DNA of 55,809 nt, taken from Pelagibacteraceae bacterium (lineage in GTDB: Bacteria > Pseudomonadota > Alphaproteobacteria > GCA-002720895). Made by a program: the position numbers and the translations under genes. Below the pieces are notes generated by a model. That model was not told where the DNA came from, made no database searches, and worked only from the letters and a program-made list of their open reading frames with translations. Where the stretch lies: NCBI GenBank assembly GCA_002717245.1, contig PBCY01000019.1:83970-139778 (forward strand), written 5' to 3'. Of this stretch, positions 9,193 through 19,002 are shown piece after piece. How positions within the stretch are numbered: position 1 is the first letter of the stretch; every line of letters starts with the position of its first letter.

Positions 9193-9945
9193 TTATGCCG
9201 ATTTAAGATAAAAACTTTTTTTTCTAGAACTGTCAATTATTTTTCTCATTTTCAAAATAGACTGTTTCAATCCATCAAAAATGGATTCTCCTATAATAAA
9301 ATGACCAATATTAAGCTCTGTAATTTCATTAATTTTAGCAATTTCTTTTACATCATTATATTTTAAACCATGTCCTGCATGACATTCTAATTTGTTATTT
9401 TTAGCAAAATTTGCAGATTTTTTTATTTGTATAAATTCTTTTTTTTTGTTCTTTTTGTTATCACAAAATTCACCAGTATGTAATTCAACTGATGAGGCTT
9501 TTAACTCCTTGCAAACGCCTATTTGTTTTAAACAAGGATCAATAAACAAACTTACCTTAATATTATAATTTTGAAGCTTTGTTATAATTAAAGAAATTTT
9601 CTTTTTATTTCTTATTACATTTAATCCTCCTTCAGTAGTAATTTCTTTTCTTTTTTCTGGAACTAAACATACTCTCTTCACTTTTGAATTAATTGCAATT
9701 TTTAGCATTTCCTTTGTTGGGGCCATCTCAAGATTTAAAGGTATTCTTAATTTTCTAACTAATTTTTTTATATCAATATCAGAAATATGTCTTCTATCTT
9801 CTCTTAAATGAGCTGTTATATTATCAGCGCCAGCGCTTTGGGCTATTAAAGCAGCTTTAATTGGATCAGGATGTAACCCTCCTCTAGCGTTTCTAATAGT
9901 TGCAACATGATCTATATTTATTCCTAATTTTAATTTTGAAGCCAT
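9193..9945 (-). CDS. pdxJ: Pyridoxine 5'-phosphate synthase
   Basis: Condenses 1-deoxyxylulose 5-phosphate with 3-amino-2-oxopropyl phosphate to pyridoxine 5'-phosphate, the last ring-closing step of the DXP-dependent vitamin B6 route. The TIM-barrel signatures are all present: LGINIDHVATIRNARGG (7-23), ADNITAHLREDRRHI (40-54), NLEMAPT (72-78), CLVPEKR (94-100) and GHFIIGESIFDGL near the end. The DXP synthase that makes one substrate is encoded at 44-46 kb. It is 4 bp after rsh, within the operon. Confidence 0.95.
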   Translation of the reverse strand: MASKLKLGINIDHVATIRNARGGLHPDPIKAALIAQSAGADNITAHLREDRRHISDIDIKKLVRKLRIPLNLEMAPTKEMLKIAINSKVKRVCLVPEKRKEITTEGGLNVIRNKKKISLIITKLQNYNIKVSLFIDPCLKQIGVCKELKASSVELHTGEFCDNKKNKKKEFIQIKKSANFAKNNKLECHAGHGLKYNDVKEIAKINEITELNIGHFIIGESIFDGLKQSILKMRKIIDSSRKKSFYLKSA

Positions 9946-9949
9946 TTAC

Positions 9950-12079
9950 TTATTCACCTTTAACTCTATTCACAGAAGAAACAGAATCTAACGATCTAAT
10001 AGAAGCTATAATATTTGTAAAATGATTTAAATTTTTTACCTTAACATCTACTGACATTTCAAAAAAAGTTTTTTTTCTTGATGTTAGTTTTAAATTAATA
10101 ATATTTCCTTTATTATTACCAATAGCAGAAGCTATTTCACCTAAATTTCCTGGCTCATTTAAAACAATAATCATTATTCTACCTACATAATCTTCTAAAT
10201 TTCTTTTTTTACTATCCCATGAAAGTGAAATTATATTCTTTTTAGAATATTTACCAATTTCATTACAATCACTTGTGTGAATCCCAATTCCTTTTCCTTT
10301 TATTATAATACCAATTATTCTATCTCCAGGCATAGGGCAGCAACATTTTGCATAATTAATAGCAAATCCTGGTAACAACCCTCTTATAGGTAAAGAATTT
10401 GTTTTTTCTTTTTTATTATTATTTTTTATTAAATTTTCTTTTTTTATTTTTTTTAATGTGGGATAAATAGCATATAAAACCTTAAGAGGATCAAAATTAC
10501 CTTTACCAATATTAAAATATAAGTCATCAATAGTAGATAATTTAAATAATTCTAATGTTTGTTTTAAATTAGACTCATCAAAACTTTTTTTATTTTTAGA
10601 AAAAAAATGTTTTAATATTTTTAATCCTAAAATTGAATACTCTTTATATTCTTTTGTTTTAATGAACTTTTTTATTCTACTTTTAGCTTTAGGGGTTTTA
10701 ACAAAATTAGACCAATTAGGAGAAGGATTTTGGAACTTTGATTTAATTATCTCTACTTGATCACCGTTTTTTAAATAATTTTTTAAAGGGGTTATTTTTC
10801 CATTAACTTTAGCTCCAATACAAACATCGCCTAACTTAGTATGAACGGCATATGCAAAATCTATCGGTGTAGATTTGTCTGGTAAAGCGATTAAATCTCC
10901 TTTAGGGGTAAAACAAAAAACTTGATCTTTATAAATCTCCATTTTTGTATTTTCAAGAAAATCATCTGGCTCAGATGAATTTTCTACAATTTCGGCTAAT
11001 TCTCTTATCCATTTAAATTTTTTTCCTTCTTGTAGGTTTATATTATTTTTATACTGCCAATGTGCAGCAACACCATATTGAGCAATACTTTCCATTTTTT
11101 TTGTTCTTATTTGTATCTCAATTTTCTGTTGTGCTGGGCCAAATATTGTTGTGTGTATTGACTTATATCCATTTTGTTTAGGTAAACTAATATAATCTTT
11201 AAATCTACCAGGAACAATTGGATAGCTTAAATGCATTGCTTTTAAAGCTAAATAACAATTATCAATATCGTCAACAATAATCTTAAATGCCATCACATCA
11301 GATAATTGTTCAAAACTTATATTTTTTGTTTTCATTTTTTTCCAAATAGAGTATGGTTTTTTTTCTCTACCGACTATATCTGCTTTAACATTATTTTTTT
11401 TTAAAACTTTTTGAATTTGATTGATAATTAATTTAATATTATTTTTACCCTCCAATTTCAAAAAATTTATTCTTTTTATTATTGTAGATTTAACACTTAA
11501 ATTTAATTCTTCAAAAGCGAGATCTTCTAATTCATCTTTTATTTTACGAATCCCAATTCTGTCAGCCAAGGGAGCAAAAATCTCAAGTGTTTCATTCGAA
11601 ATTTTAATTTTTTTTTCTTTATCTTTTAAATATTTAATTGTTCTCATATTATGTAATCTGTCAGCAAGCTTAACAAAAAGGACTCTAATATCTTCAGAAA
11701 TTGCTAATATGAATTTTCTTAAATTTTCAACTTGATTATTCTTATTTGTTTTTTTTAAAGATATTTTTGATAATTTAGTAACTCCATCAACTAAATTAGC
11801 TACTTCAGTTCCAAAATTGTTTTTAATTTCTTCTTTAGTAGCTAAAGTGTCCTCTATAACATCATGCAGCAAACCAGTTATAATAGAATTTTCATCTAAT
11901 TTCATTTGAGCTAAAATATTAGCTACTTCAAATGGATGAGAAAAAAAAGGGTGTCCAGATTCTCTAGTTTGACTTCCATGGGCTTTTTTTCCAAAATCAT
12001 ATGCTTTATTAATGTTTTCTACATTAAGTTTAGGAAAATAATTTTTAACTTTTTCAACTAATTTAGCTTGTTCTGTCAT
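9950..12079 (-). CDS. rsh: Bifunctional (p)ppGpp synthetase/hydrolase (Rel/SpoT homologue)
   Basis: Makes and degrades the alarmone (p)ppGpp in the stringent response. The N-terminal HD hydrolase domain is intact (His48 in FSHPFEVA, His72-Asp73 in LLHDVIED). The synthetase domain shows GREKKPYSIWKKM, FKDYISLPKQNGYKSIHT and VEIQIRT-like (KIEIQIRTKKMESIAQYGVAAHW). A TGS domain (VFCFTPKGDLIALPDKSTPIDFAYAVH) and a C-terminal ACT domain follow. The length of 709 is normal for a single alphaproteobacterial Rsh. The 88-bp gap before it, after rpoZ, is plain AT-rich sequence with no obvious hairpin. Confidence 0.95.
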   Translation of the reverse strand: MTEQAKLVEKVKNYFPKLNVENINKAYDFGKKAHGSQTRESGHPFFSHPFEVANILAQMKLDENSIITGLLHDVIEDTLATKEEIKNNFGTEVANLVDGVTKLSKISLKKTNKNNQVENLRKFILAISEDIRVLFVKLADRLHNMRTIKYLKDKEKKIKISNETLEIFAPLADRIGIRKIKDELEDLAFEELNLSVKSTIIKRINFLKLEGKNNIKLIINQIQKVLKKNNVKADIVGREKKPYSIWKKMKTKNISFEQLSDVMAFKIIVDDIDNCYLALKAMHLSYPIVPGRFKDYISLPKQNGYKSIHTTIFGPAQQKIEIQIRTKKMESIAQYGVAAHWQYKNNINLQEGKKFKWIRELAEIVENSSEPDDFLENTKMEIYKDQVFCFTPKGDLIALPDKSTPIDFAYAVHTKLGDVCIGAKVNGKITPLKNYLKNGDQVEIIKSKFQNPSPNWSNFVKTPKAKSRIKKFIKTKEYKEYSILGLKILKHFFSKNKKSFDESNLKQTLELFKLSTIDDLYFNIGKGNFDPLKVLYAIYPTLKKIKKENLIKNNNKKEKTNSLPIRGLLPGFAINYAKCCCPMPGDRIIGIIIKGKGIGIHTSDCNEIGKYSKKNIISLSWDSKKRNLEDYVGRIMIIVLNEPGNLGEIASAIGNNKGNIINLKLTSRKKTFFEMSVDVKVKNLNHFTNIIASIRSLDSVSSVNRVKGE

Positions 12080-12167
12080 AATTTTTTTTTCTTTTATTAT
12101 ATTATAAATAATAAAATTTACTTTGATTAAAACAAATTTTGTAGAAAATTAACTAAATTAATTTAAA

Positions 12168-12431
12168 TTATTTTTTTTTATCTTCTTCTAATTCTTCAAG
12201 TAAAGCTGTATTTTTTTGGAAAGATTTGATTAGTTCTAATTTTAAATAATTTAAAGATACTTTTTCTTGAGCAATTTCTCTTAAAGCAATAACTGTAGGT
12301 TTATCATTACCTTTATCTAAATCAGTTGGTTCACCTTGATTTAGTTCTTTTGATCTTTGTCCTGCATACAAAACTAAATCAAAAGGATTAGATATTTTTT
12401 TTATACAATCTTCTATAGTAACTCTTGCCAT
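12168..12431 (-). CDS. rpoZ: RNA polymerase omega subunit
   Basis: Small subunit that chaperones beta-prime and contributes to a ppGpp binding site in proteobacterial RNA polymerase. The 87-residue protein begins MARVTIEDCIKKISNPFDLVLYAGQRSKEL, the canonical omega N-terminus, followed by NDKPTVIALREIAQEKVS. Its position directly upstream of rsh is the classical arrangement linking the ppGpp synthetase to one of its targets. Confidence 0.95.
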   Translation of the reverse strand: MARVTIEDCIKKISNPFDLVLYAGQRSKELNQGEPTDLDKGNDKPTVIALREIAQEKVSLNYLKLELIKSFQKNTALLEELEEDKKK

Positions 12432-12478
12432 AATTAGACTTAATTTAATAAAATTTTACAATTGATCAACTAATTTTT

Positions 12479-12967
12479 TTATATTTTTTTTATCTTTTGT
12501 TTATTATCTAAATTATCTATTAATTCATTTATTTTTTTTTTTGTAATTGGATGTTCCCAATTAGGACTCAAGTCTCTTAATGGTAGAAGAACGAAAGATC
12601 TTAAATGCATTTTTGAATGTGGAATAATTAATTTTTTCCTATCGTAAATAATTTTTCTATTATAATCAATTATATCTAAATCAATTATTCTAGCCTCATT
12701 CTTTTTTTTTCTTACTCTTCCAAAATTTTCTTCTATTTTAAGTAAAAATTCTAATAAATCTAATGGAGACTTATTAGTACTAATTTTTATAATTCCATTA
12801 ATAAACCAAGGTTGACTAGATACTGGAACTGGCTCACTTTCATACCAAGAAGAAATATCATCAATATTTACTTCTTTTTTTAATTTTTCAATAGCATTAT
12901 AACAATTCTGCAATGGGGTTTCTTTATCTGGCCCACTTAAATTTGATCCAATTCCAATATATATCAA
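12479..12967 (-). CDS. folK: 6-hydroxymethyl-7,8-dihydropterin pyrophosphokinase
   Basis: Pyrophosphorylates hydroxymethyl-dihydropterin from ATP in folate synthesis. The N-terminal YIGIGSNL and the signature RIIDLDIIDYN (about 102-112), holding the Mg-coordinating Asp pair, are visible, as are the substrate segment QPWFINGI and the LRSFVLLPLRDLSP C-terminal motif. The 162 residues are typical for a monofunctional enzyme. It lies between smpB and rpoZ, a placement seen in other alphaproteobacteria. Confidence 0.93.
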   Translation of the reverse strand: MIYIGIGSNLSGPDKETPLQNCYNAIEKLKKEVNIDDISSWYESEPVPVSSQPWFINGIIKISTNKSPLDLLEFLLKIEENFGRVRKKKNEARIIDLDIIDYNRKIIYDRKKLIIPHSKMHLRSFVLLPLRDLSPNWEHPITKKKINELIDNLDNKQKIKKI

Positions 12968-12986
12968 TTTATATTATTAAAAAAAA

Positions 12987-13436
12987 CTATATTAATTTTT
13001 TTTGCCTCTTCCATTCTTTTTCTTTTTTAACTTGTCTTTTATCATATTTTTTTTTTCCTTCACCTACAGCAATTAATAATTTAGCAAATCCCTTTGAAGA
13101 AAAATATATTTTTAAAGGAACCAAAGAAGCTCCTTTTTTATTAAGGCTACCTAATATTCTTTTTATTTCTTTTTTTTTTAATAATAATTTTCTAGACCTA
13201 GTAACTTCGTGATTCAAAATTCCAGAAGATAAGTATTGAGGAATATTTGAATTTTTTAAAAAAATTTCTCCATTTTCCTGACTTATAAATGCATGAGATA
13301 TATCTATTCTACTGTTTCTTAAAGATTTAACTTCACTCCCTTTTAACACAATGCCAGCTTCAAATTTATCTCCTATTTTATAATCATAACTAGCGCGCCT
13401 ATTTGTCGCTATGTAACTATTTTTTCTTTTTAACAT
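12987..13436 (-). CDS. smpB: SsrA-binding protein
   Basis: Binds tmRNA and delivers it to stalled ribosomes for trans-translation. Recognised by IATNRRASYDYKIGDKFEAGIVLKGSEVKSLR near the N-terminus, RSRKLLLKKKEI, LVPLKIYFSSKGFAKLLIAVGEGKKKYDKR, and the basic C-terminal tail KKEKEWKRQKK that enters the mRNA channel. It is 2 bp after dapA and 19 bp before folK. The tmRNA gene itself is not in this window. Confidence 0.95.
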   Translation of the reverse strand: MLKRKNSYIATNRRASYDYKIGDKFEAGIVLKGSEVKSLRNSRIDISHAFISQENGEIFLKNSNIPQYLSSGILNHEVTRSRKLLLKKKEIKRILGSLNKKGASLVPLKIYFSSKGFAKLLIAVGEGKKKYDKRQVKKEKEWKRQKKLI

Positions 13437-13438
13437 TT

Positions 13439-14323
13439 TTATTTTTTAATTGGTTTAAGTTTTAATTTACTTAAAGTGTTTTTAATTTTTTTCTTATTTA
13501 TTGATGATATTTTAACTAAAGGAAGTCTCAATTCATCAGAACAAATCCTCAAAAGAGAAGCTGCATATTTTACTGGACCAGGGCTTGTTTCTAGAAACAA
13601 AGCATTGTGTAAAGGAAAAAGATAAGAATTCAATAATTTAACTTTTTTAAGATTATTTTTTTGCCAAGCATTATGTAATTCTGAACATAATTTAGGAGCA
13701 ATATTTGCAGTAACAGAAATACATCCGTGTCCTCCTTGAGATAAGAAAGGAACTACTGTCGCATCTTCTCCTGAAATTTGACAAAAATCTTTACTTATAG
13801 ATTGAGAGGTTAATAAAGGTCTAGTTAAATCATTAGAAGAATCTTTAACACCGACAATATTCTTTAATTTTGCTAGTTTTATCATTGTGTCTATATCAAT
13901 ATCTATAACACTTCTTCCAGGAATATTATAAATAACAATGGGTAAGTCACAACTATCGTTTATAGCTTTAAAATGTTGATAAATTCCTTCTTGAGTAGGC
14001 TTATTATAATAAGGAGTAACAACTAAAGCTGCGTCTGCTCCTGCTTTTTTAGAATATTTTGTTAAACTAATAGCTTCATCTGTAGAATTAGAGCCTGTTC
14101 CAGCAATAACAGGTACTTTTTTGTTTGCCGATTCAATACATAAATCTATAACTCTTTCGTGTTCATTATGGTCTAAGGTAGGTGATTCACCTGTGGTACC
14201 ACAAGGAACAAGCCCGTGAGAGCCTTGTTTTATCTGCCATTCAACAAAATCTTGGAAAGCTTTTTCGTCTATCTTTCCATTTCTTAATGGCGTTATTAAT
14301 GCGGTTATAGATCCTTTAAACAT
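13439..14323 (-). CDS. dapA: 4-hydroxy-tetrahydrodipicolinate synthase
   Basis: Condenses pyruvate with aspartate semialdehyde, the first committed step to diaminopimelate and lysine. The Schiff-base lysine is Lys160 (IVGVKDSS), with Tyr132 in IYNIPGR and the CGTTGE loop at 41-46 (Thr43/Thr44 of the proton relay). The length of 294 is standard. It is the first gene of the minus-strand dapA-smpB-folK-rpoZ-rsh block and divergent from slt across 74 bp. Confidence 0.95.
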   Translation of the reverse strand: MFKGSITALITPLRNGKIDEKAFQDFVEWQIKQGSHGLVPCGTTGESPTLDHNEHERVIDLCIESANKKVPVIAGTGSNSTDEAISLTKYSKKAGADAALVVTPYYNKPTQEGIYQHFKAINDSCDLPIVIYNIPGRSVIDIDIDTMIKLAKLKNIVGVKDSSNDLTRPLLTSQSISKDFCQISGEDATVVPFLSQGGHGCISVTANIAPKLCSELHNAWQKNNLKKVKLLNSYLFPLHNALFLETSPGPVKYAASLLRICSDELRLPLVKISSINKKKIKNTLSKLKLKPIKK

Positions 14324-14397
14324 TTAAATAAATAAAAAAATATTTTAAAATATAGAGTTTTATTTAGTTTCATTTAGTATAAAAACAAATTAAAAAA

Positions 14398-16437
14398 ATG
14401 TTCAAAATTGTTTTAATATTTTTTTCCACAATATTTTTTTTTTTCTCGTACTCTTCAGGAATAAATAGTCTAACTAAAAACCAAGTTATAAAAATTAAAC
14501 AACAAGTTAATTTTATTGATCCATTAGTAAACAAAGCAAGATCTAAAGAATCTAAATTAAATAAAGAAAAATATAAAAAATCAAAGGTCATTTTTAATTC
14601 TATTAAAAAAAAGAATTGGAGTGAAGCAAATAAATTAGCAAAAAATAATGAAGTTTTAAAAAAAATAGTTGATTGGCATTTTTTAAATCAAAATAATAAC
14701 TCAAAATATTTTAATAGAACAAAGAAATTTGTTGAAGAAAACCCTGACTGGCCACAAAAAAAACAATTAAGAAGAAAAATGGAATTATTTATAAACAAAA
14801 ATTTAAACAATAAAGAAATTATTAAATATTTTGAGACATACCCTCCAATTACCACAAAAGGTGCTGTAAATTATGTAGATGCACTAAAAAAAGAAAAAGG
14901 ATTAGAGAATGTAAAAAATTTGATTAGAAAAACTTGGATAGAGAGAAAATTCACAAGAAGTCAAAGTAAAGATTTTTATAAAAGATATAAAAAAGTATTA
15001 AGAATTGAAGACCACGATGCAAGAATAGAAAAATTAACATGGACAGGTAGAAGTTATGAAGCAAGGAGAATGCTGCCACTAATTAATAAAAATAAAAAAA
15101 AATTATATAATGCGAAAATTATTTTAAGAAGAAGGGCTGGCAATGCTGATCAAGCCATATCTTCAATAGATACTGATTTATTGAATGATCAAGGTTTGGT
15201 ATATGAAAGATTAAGATGGAGAAGAAAAAGTAGACTTTATAAAACTGCTTATGATCTAATAAATCCTTTACCAAATAATTTAAAATATGAAAGAAAATGG
15301 TGGTATGAAATTTCAATCATAGTTAGAAAGTTAATTGAAAATAAAGAATATAAGAAGGCATATTATTTAATAAAAGATTTCAGCTCCAAATCTAACGAAT
15401 TACTTTCAGAGTCCGAATGGTATGCTGGATGGATTGCGTATGAATTTCTGAATTTTGATTCTGAAATTCACATTAATCATTTTTTAAACTCATATGAAAA
15501 TACGGATCATAAAGGAGAAAAAGCAAAATCTGGTTATTGGGCAGGAAGAGCATATGAAAAAATAAATAACATAGAATTGAGTAATTTATGGTATGAAAAT
15601 TCTGCAAAATACGTAACAGAATTTTATGGTCAACTAAGTCATGAAAAAATAAATACAAATAAATCATTAATACCTAATGAAGAACTTTACGGAAAAAATC
15701 TTTTTATAAAAGATGACTTAGATTTTGTTAATAGTGATATTTACAAAGCAAGCGAATTAATGTTAGCAAATGGGACAAGAAAGAATGCAAAATTATTTAT
15801 CTCTAATTTAATTTATAATAGTAAAAGCCCTGGACAACTACAAATAATAGCAAAACTATCTAAAGATTTTGATAGACCAGATTTAGCAATTAAAGCTTCA
15901 AAATACGCTGAAAAAAAAAATATTTATCTTTACCACTATGCTTATCCTTCACTTAAAAATTATAAGATTTATAAGGATGTTGAAAAAGAATTAGTTTATG
16001 CAGTAATAAAACAAGAAAGCGCATTTGATAGCAAAGCTATAAGCAGAGTTGGCGCAAGAGGAATGATGCAAATAATGCCTGCTACTGCAAATATAGTATC
16101 AAAACAATTAAAATTAAATTATTCAAAAAAAAGATTAACAAGCGACGTTCAATATAATGTAAGTTTAGGTTCTTATTACTTATATTCATTAATAGAAGAT
16201 TATGATTCATATTTATTGGCATTAATTGGATATAATGCTGGCCCTAGGAGAGTTAAAAGATGGATAAAAAAATTTGGAGATCCTAGAAAAGAAAATGTTG
16301 ATTATGATAGTTGGATTGAAAAAATACCAATTAAAGAAACAAGACTGTATGTAAAAATTGTATTATCTAATTTACAGGTTTATAGACAAAAAAATCAAAC
16401 AAGTAAAAAAATAAGTATCTTTTCAAGAAAAAATTAA
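14398..16437 (+). CDS. slt: Soluble lytic murein transglycosylase (Slt family)
   Basis: Periplasmic enzyme cleaving glycan strands of peptidoglycan to 1,6-anhydro muropeptides. It has a signal peptide (about 1-22), a long alpha-helical superhelix of about 480 residues with repeated W/Y-rich helices, and a C-terminal GH23 catalytic domain. The catalytic glutamate is Glu540 in VIKQESAFD, followed by SRVGARGMMQIMPATA and LIGYNAGPRRVKRW. The length of 679 is in the usual range. The 3' end overlaps the convergent aminotransferase gene by 15 nt. Adjacency to dapA is a common alphaproteobacterial arrangement. Confidence 0.92.
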   Translation: MFKIVLIFFSTIFFFFSYSSGINSLTKNQVIKIKQQVNFIDPLVNKARSKESKLNKEKYKKSKVIFNSIKKKNWSEANKLAKNNEVLKKIVDWHFLNQNNNSKYFNRTKKFVEENPDWPQKKQLRRKMELFINKNLNNKEIIKYFETYPPITTKGAVNYVDALKKEKGLENVKNLIRKTWIERKFTRSQSKDFYKRYKKVLRIEDHDARIEKLTWTGRSYEARRMLPLINKNKKKLYNAKIILRRRAGNADQAISSIDTDLLNDQGLVYERLRWRRKSRLYKTAYDLINPLPNNLKYERKWWYEISIIVRKLIENKEYKKAYYLIKDFSSKSNELLSESEWYAGWIAYEFLNFDSEIHINHFLNSYENTDHKGEKAKSGYWAGRAYEKINNIELSNLWYENSAKYVTEFYGQLSHEKINTNKSLIPNEELYGKNLFIKDDLDFVNSDIYKASELMLANGTRKNAKLFISNLIYNSKSPGQLQIIAKLSKDFDRPDLAIKASKYAEKKNIYLYHYAYPSLKNYKIYKDVEKELVYAVIKQESAFDSKAISRVGARGMMQIMPATANIVSKQLKLNYSKKRLTSDVQYNVSLGSYYLYSLIEDYDSYLLALIGYNAGPRRVKRWIKKFGDPRKENVDYDSWIEKIPIKETRLYVKIVLSNLQVYRQKNQTSKKISIFSRKN

Positions 16438-17568
16438 ATTTAATTTTTTAATTCCTTTAATAATATCTTTTTTTGGATAAGAGTAACAAAAACGAACATA
16501 TTTTTTTCCTTCAATAGAGTCAAAATCTATACCTGGAGTTAAAACTAAACCATGTTTTTTTAATAAAATTTTACATAATTTTTTACTATCTTTAGAAATT
16601 CTTGTTACATCAGCATATAAATAAAAACTTCCTTGAGGTTTTAAAACAGGCATAAAACCAATCTTTGGTAGGCTTTCATATAAAAGTTCCATATTTTTTT
16701 TGTAATCTTTAACTACTTTTTTTAAATAAGCATCATAATTTAATGCAGAAATAGCTAAATATTGAGATATTGTAGGAGGTGCAACAAATAAATTTGGTGC
16801 AAGATTTTTCATAGATGAATATAAATCATCAGGACAAATTAACCATCCAATTCTCCATCCGGTCATCAAAAAATATTTTGAAAAACTATTTATAATTATA
16901 GAGTCTTTGTTATACCTTAGAAAAGTATCAATTTTGTCAGTAAAATTTATACCATTGTAAATTTCATCAGCAATGAGTCTAATATTATTTTTCTTACAAA
17001 AAAAAGATATTTTTTTCATATTTTCTTGATCTATTGCAGCACCTGTAGGATTAAGTGGATTTGAAATCAACATTCCATCTAAATCTTTGTACTTACAAAT
17101 ACTATCAAAATCATAAGCAAAATTATTTCTGGAATTACAAAAGATAGGTTTCATTTTTAAATCAAAAGCTTTAATCATATTTTTATATGCTGGATAATTT
17201 GGAACAGTAACTCCAATAGTTGCTCCTTTATCGAAAGAACTTAAAAAAGATAATATAAAAGCACCTGAAGATCCAAAAGTAATTATAATTTTTTTATAAT
17301 TAATTTTTAAATGATATTTTTTTAAATAATAGCTGCTTATCTTTTTCTTTAGCAAATCCAAGCCTAATGGACTTGTATAACTTACATTAGTAGTTTTTAT
17401 TTTATTTATTGCTTCAGTAAAAGCAGTACGCGGTAATTTATTTGTAGGTTGGCCAGCCTCAAAATGAATAATATTTTTACCTTTTTTTGCTAAATTTCTA
17501 GCTTCTTCAAACAAATCCATTACTATGAAATCTGAAACCTGTCCTCTTTTTGATAAAAATTTTTTCAT
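16423..17568 (-). CDS. PLP-dependent class I/II aminotransferase
   Basis: Fold-type I aminotransferase, probably acting on aspartate or another common amino acid; substrate cannot be read from sequence. Visible motifs: FEAGQPTNKLP near the N-terminus, SNPLNPTGAAID (PLP-binding Asn and substrate region), LIADEIYNGINF (PLP-ring Asp) and NSFSKYFLMTGWRIGW with the Schiff-base lysine. Near the C-terminus YVRFCYSY carries the conserved carboxylate-binding Arg. It has 381 residues. The gene is convergent with slt and divergent from the M48 protease gene across 34 bp. Confidence 0.88.
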   Translation of the reverse strand: MKKFLSKRGQVSDFIVMDLFEEARNLAKKGKNIIHFEAGQPTNKLPRTAFTEAINKIKTTNVSYTSPLGLDLLKKKISSYYLKKYHLKINYKKIIITFGSSGAFILSFLSSFDKGATIGVTVPNYPAYKNMIKAFDLKMKPIFCNSRNNFAYDFDSICKYKDLDGMLISNPLNPTGAAIDQENMKKISFFCKKNNIRLIADEIYNGINFTDKIDTFLRYNKDSIIINSFSKYFLMTGWRIGWLICPDDLYSSMKNLAPNLFVAPPTISQYLAISALNYDAYLKKVVKDYKKNMELLYESLPKIGFMPVLKPQGSFYLYADVTRISKDSKKLCKILLKKHGLVLTPGIDFDSIEGKKYVRFCYSYPKKDIIKGIKKLNLIFS

Positions 17569-17602
17569 ATAACGTTAAAAAAAAAATATACTATTAATCT
17601 AT

Positions 17603-18940
17603 ATGAAAAAGTTTCTAATATTATTATTTTTTTTACTTTCAATTTCTTCAAATACCTTAGGTTTTATAAGGGACTCTGAAATAGAAAATATTATAAAAGA
17701 AATTGTAGGGCCTATAGCTGATGCAGCAGAACAAGATAAAAATAATTTAAAAATATTTTTAATAAATGACAAACAATTAAATGCTTTTGTAACTCCTGGA
17801 CAAAAAATATTTATTTTCTCTGGTTTAATTATAAATTCAAAAAATATGAATGCACTTGAAGGAGTTATAGCACATGAACTAGGACATATTACAGGTAGGC
17901 ATCATATTAAAATTTATGATCAACTTAAAAAGTCAAGAGCTATTACTTTAGTTGGAGTTATTTTAGGTGGTGCTGCTGCTATTGCTTCAGGTGATTCAAC
18001 TGCTGCAGCTGCAATAGCAGGTGGTGCTGCTACAGCGGGACAAAGATCACTTTTAAGTTTTTCTAGAACACAAGAAGGTGCGGCTGATCAAGCTGGATTT
18101 TCATTTCTAAAAAAAAGTGGAAAATCACTTTGTGGAATAATTAGTTTTTTAGAGCTTTTAGAAAGTTTACAGGGGTATAAAGAAAACGCATATACTCAAT
18201 CCCATCCTTTAACGAGAGAAAGAATAAGAGATGCAAAATATGCTGCAAAAGATGAAAATTGCGAAAATATAAATAATAATAAACTAAATAAAATTAAACC
18301 TATAGAATTTGGTATTAATGAAAGATATAAATTTATTCAAGCCAAATTGATAGGTTTTAATGATCCAGAAAATACCATTAAATCAATAAAAAATAATTCC
18401 AATTTTAGCGAAGACCATATTAACTACGCTTTAGCCATAGCAAATTATAAATTGTTTAATTATAAAAAAGGAAATAATTTAATTAATAAATTAATAAAAA
18501 AATATCCTTCTTATCCTTATTTTTATGAATTAAAAGCGCAAATGTTAAGAGAAAATGGATTTTTAAAAGAATCCTTAAAAAATTATTTATTTGTAAATAA
18601 ATTATTACCAGGTGACTCATTAATACAAATTGAATTAGCTCATACTTTATTAAACACTGAAAAAAAAGATAATATAAACAAAGCAATCAAGATTCTTGAG
18701 AAAGCACAAATTAAAGAAATTGAAAATAATAAATTGTGGTATCTTTTGTCTGTTGCGTATGGAAAAAATTCTGAAATAGGTAGATCTAGATATGCATCAG
18801 CTTATTCATCATATTTAAAAGGTGATGATGAAATGGCTATAAGTTTTATCAATAGAGCAAAAAAAATAACAAAGAGAAATACGTCTGAATGGTCTAAATT
18901 AATTGAATTAGAAAAAAAAATTAATTTTAAAAAAAAATAA
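17603..18940 (+). CDS. M48-family metalloprotease with TPR-like region (BepA-like)
   Basis: Periplasmic zinc metalloprotease resembling BepA/YfgC, which assists or degrades outer-membrane assembly intermediates. It has a signal peptide (about 1-21) and the zinc motif HELGH at 91-95, followed by TGRHH. A third-ligand region with the usual pattern (QEGAADQAGF) follows. The C-terminal half (about 240-440) is helical with repeated A/Y/L spacing, consistent with TPRs. A glycine/alanine-rich hydrophobic stretch (GGAAAIASGDSTAAAAIAGG) lies between the zinc ligands, as in family members. It is followed 62 bp later by aroQ. Confidence 0.88.
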   Translation: MKKFLILLFFLLSISSNTLGFIRDSEIENIIKEIVGPIADAAEQDKNNLKIFLINDKQLNAFVTPGQKIFIFSGLIINSKNMNALEGVIAHELGHITGRHHIKIYDQLKKSRAITLVGVILGGAAAIASGDSTAAAAIAGGAATAGQRSLLSFSRTQEGAADQAGFSFLKKSGKSLCGIISFLELLESLQGYKENAYTQSHPLTRERIRDAKYAAKDENCENINNNKLNKIKPIEFGINERYKFIQAKLIGFNDPENTIKSIKNNSNFSEDHINYALAIANYKLFNYKKGNNLINKLIKKYPSYPYFYELKAQMLRENGFLKESLKNYLFVNKLLPGDSLIQIELAHTLLNTEKKDNINKAIKILEKAQIKEIENNKLWYLLSVAYGKNSEIGRSRYASAYSSYLKGDDEMAISFINRAKKITKRNTSEWSKLIELEKKINFKKK

Positions 18941-19002
18941 AAGATTTTAAATTAAGTTGTATGGTAAAATTATATTTTTAATTTATATTAATAATTTTTT
19001 AA

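Noticed and set aside
11421-11735. 104-codon plus-strand ORF inside rsh
   Set aside because: Antisense shadow of the Rsh synthetase/hydrolase region, no independent features.
14341-14352. Palindrome TATTTTAAAATA between dapA and slt
   Set aside because: Pure A/T, short and expected often in this base composition.
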